A DNA stretch of 6,780 nucleotides from an uncultured Granulicatella sp. (GTDB lineage Bacteria > Bacillota > Bacilli > Lactobacillales > Aerococcaceae). This document shows positions 5,844-6,780 of this stretch, piece by piece. The stretch is from assembly GCA_947254045.1 (NCBI GenBank), contig CAMYBO010000069.1, positions 1 through 6,780 of the forward strand, in the 5' to 3' direction. The notes under the pieces were generated by a model. It was not told the DNA's origin. It searched no databases and saw only the letters and a program-made list of their open reading frames with translations. The position numbers were made by a program, and so were the translations under genes. The first letter of the stretch is position 1. Each line of letters starts with the position of its first letter.

Positions 5844-6692
5844 TTAAGCATGTGGTTGTTCACTAGCTGATGCAGCCGGTTGTGAAGCAGGTGTTGCAGT
5901 AGCAGGAGCTACAGTTTCCTCTGCTTTGTCAGTAACCACTGGTTTTACTGTTTCAGTTGTAGTACTTGCTGCAGGAGCAGTAGTTTCTTCTACTTTTAGA
6001 GTTGTTGCATTTTCTGAAGTCTCTTTTTTTCCATCTTTATAAGCAGATTCTAATTTAATCGTATTTCTTTCTACTCCATAAGCATAAGTAATATAGTCTA
6101 AATATTTTTGAACTTCTGGAGATTTTTCTGTTAAATCTTTTTCATTTGGAATTGGAGAAACATAATCATCTGAAGTAGCTTCATTTTTATTAGCATCATG
6201 GTCGTGATGTTCAGCTTCGTTTTCATGTTTTTCAGCTTCATGGTCGTGATGCTCACCTTCGTGGTCATGTTTGTCCACGTCATAATCATGGTGGTGGTTA
6301 TCTAAAATTGGTTTCCCATTTTTATCTTTATAAACGAAGTGGAAATGATTTCCATGACGAACGACATAACCTAATTCTGTTTCGGCTTCAATATCTTCTT
6401 TTCTGAAAACAAAACCATCGTTATCATGGTCGTAGTGCTCACCAGCGTGTTCATCCTTATCTCCACCGTGATCTTGATGTTCGCTAACGTGTTCATGTTT
6501 ATCTGCATCATGATGATGTTCTTCTGCAGTGACTACTGGATTACCTTGTTTATCTTTATAAATAAAATGGAAATGGTCGCCATGGCGAACAATATATCCT
6601 GTTTCTGTTTCGCTAACAACATCTTTTTTATCAAAAACATAACCCTCTTCTACTTCTTCATGATGTTCATGCGCTACTGAATTTGTAGCCAA
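5844..6692 (-). CDS. Pht-like histidine-triad, His-rich metal-binding protein; 5' end abnormal
   Basis: The readable protein is about 282 residues. Two segments, YVFDKKDVVSETETGYIVRH (18-37) leading into HGDHFHF, and FVFRKEDIEAETELGYVVRH (94-113) leading into HGNHFHF, match the HxxHxH modules of streptococcal Pht (Strep_his_triad) proteins, surface proteins tied to zinc capture. Between and after the triads lie linkers dense in His, Asp and Glu; 31 of 32 histidines fall in the first 165 residues. A short predicted helical segment, SPEVQKYLDYITYAYGVERN (191-210), precedes a Thr/Ala/Pro/Glu-rich tail. No LPXTG motif or C-terminal anchor is present. TTLATNSVA before His8 resembles the end of a signal peptide (cleavage SVA/H). 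However, the only start-like codon in frame is TTG 6692, without a ribosome site, and the frame is open only back to a stop at 6735-6737. The true start and signal-peptide core are missing, so the gene may be disrupted or misassembled. Export and zinc binding are inferred from family. Confidence 0.8.
   Translation of the reverse strand: MATNSVAHEHHEEVEEGYVFDKKDVVSETETGYIVRHGDHFHFIYKDKQGNPVVTAEEHHHDADKHEHVSEHQDHGGDKDEHAGEHYDHDNDGFVFRKEDIEAETELGYVVRHGNHFHFVYKDKNGKPILDNHHHDYDVDKHDHEGEHHDHEAEKHENEAEHHDHDANKNEATSDDYVSPIPNEKDLTEKSPEVQKYLDYITYAYGVERNTIKLESAYKDGKKETSENATTLKVEETTAPAASTTTETVKPVVTDKAEETVAPATATPASQPAASASEQPHA
6198..6281 (-). repeat. 14-residue His/Asp/Glu repeat, pair 2
   Basis: Two 42-nt units encode DVDKHDHEGEHHDH (138-151) and EAEKHENEAEHHDH (152-165), the same pattern as pair 1. 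A degenerate start of a third unit, DANKNEA, follows at 166-172, where the histidines stop. Confidence 0.72.
6426..6509 (-). repeat. 14-residue His/Asp/Glu repeat, pair 1
   Basis: Two 42-nt units encode DADKHEHVSEHQDH (residues 62-75) and GGDKDEHAGEHYDH (76-89). The pattern is xxDKxxHxxEHxDH. They form the linker of module 1 and look like low-affinity metal-chelating repeats. Confidence 0.7.
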
Positions 6693-6780
6693 TGTTGTAG
6701 CAATCGTTTGTTGGGCATTATTTTTATAGATAATTTATCATAACAAGTGCAACATAAAATAAACTCATAGCTAATCAGCT
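6693..6780. other. Unexplained AT-rich sequence at the right contig end
   Basis: Upstream of the histidine-rich frame I find no ribosome site, ATG or signal-peptide core in frame. In-frame codons read IIYKNNAQQTIATT before a TAA at 6737-6735. A different frame gives a 14-residue hydrophobic peptide from ATG 6768, ending at 6724, with no ribosome site within the visible 12 nt. An imperfect palindrome AGCTAATCAGCT closes the window. The sequence may be a mobile-element end or an assembly join; I cannot identify it. Confidence 0.4.

Larger units (their letters stand above)
6189..6644 (-). repeat. Two tandem 228-nt (76-residue) histidine-triad modules
   Basis: Residues 17-92 (6644-6417) and 93-168 (6416-6189) are homologous copies, in register at a 76-residue offset. 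Each has GYVF/GFVF, then a Glu/Thr-rich link, the HG(D/N)HFHF triad (6587-6564 and 6359-6336), a YKDK(Q/N)G(N/K)P strand, an HHH cluster, and a charged His-rich linker. The DNA copies have diverged, pointing to an older internal duplication. Confidence 0.85.

Noticed and set aside
6198..6509. Possible CRISPR-like or minisatellite array
   Set aside because: The periodicity is 42 nt in coding frame and conserved at protein level, with no unique spacers between identical repeats.
6426..6680. Plus-strand hydrophobic open frame (Met/Phe/Ile-rich), seemingly a membrane peptide
   Set aside because: Its composition is simply the complement of His/Asp/Glu codons in the histidine-rich gene; no ribosome site.
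6724..6768. Frameshifted signal peptide (MSLFYVALVMINYL) for the histidine-rich protein
   Set aside because: It lacks a positively charged start and a ribosome site in the visible 12 nt. Joining it needs a shift between 6726 and 6737, where there is no long homopolymer.

Overview
This looks like a short contig from a low-GC (roughly one-third GC by eye), fermentative Gram-positive bacterium. Lactobacillales is the best guess: strong AGGAGG-type ribosome sites, CcpA-like cre boxes, glycogen genes beside a neopullulanase-type GH13 enzyme, and a streptococcal-style histidine-triad (Pht-like) protein. I cannot name a genus with confidence. The left edge is not genomic. Bases 13-45 are the complete Illumina Nextera read-1 transposase adapter, and bases 3-12 sit where the i5 index belongs. 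Real sequence therefore starts at base 46.

Layout: (1) 46-2773, minus strand: glycogen synthesis genes glgB then glgC, 40 nt apart and surely one transcript. glgC is cut by the contig end after 278 genuine codons, and its apparent last six residues and stop are translated adapter. (2) 2774-3045: a divergent control region with an extended -10 promoter for glgB and one good and one weaker cre-like site. (3) 3046-4896, plus strand: a cytoplasmic GH13 neopullulanase/cyclomaltodextrinase-like enzyme that starts with TTG. (4) 4908-4957: a bidirectional terminator between convergent genes. (5) 4961-5653, minus strand: a DUF554 membrane protein with its own candidate promoter. (6) 5753-5787: a second strong hairpin with A and T tracts. 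(7) 5844 to about 6692, minus strand: a histidine-rich Pht-like secreted protein with two 76-residue modules, each holding one HxxHxH triad and two 14-residue His/Asp/Glu repeats. Its 5' end has no credible start or complete signal peptide and runs into unrelated AT-rich sequence at the right contig end.

Functionally, GlgC makes ADP-glucose, GlgB adds alpha-1,6 branches to glycogen, and the divergent GH13 enzyme probably hydrolyses malto-oligosaccharides or glycogen-derived dextrins. Synthesis and breakdown would thus share one control region, likely under carbon catabolite control. The DUF554 and histidine-triad genes are separate units; the latter suggests zinc or other metal scavenging at the cell surface. 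I see no CRISPR array, tRNA, rRNA or complete mobile element. The least explained part is the histidine-rich gene and its abrupt 5' junction.
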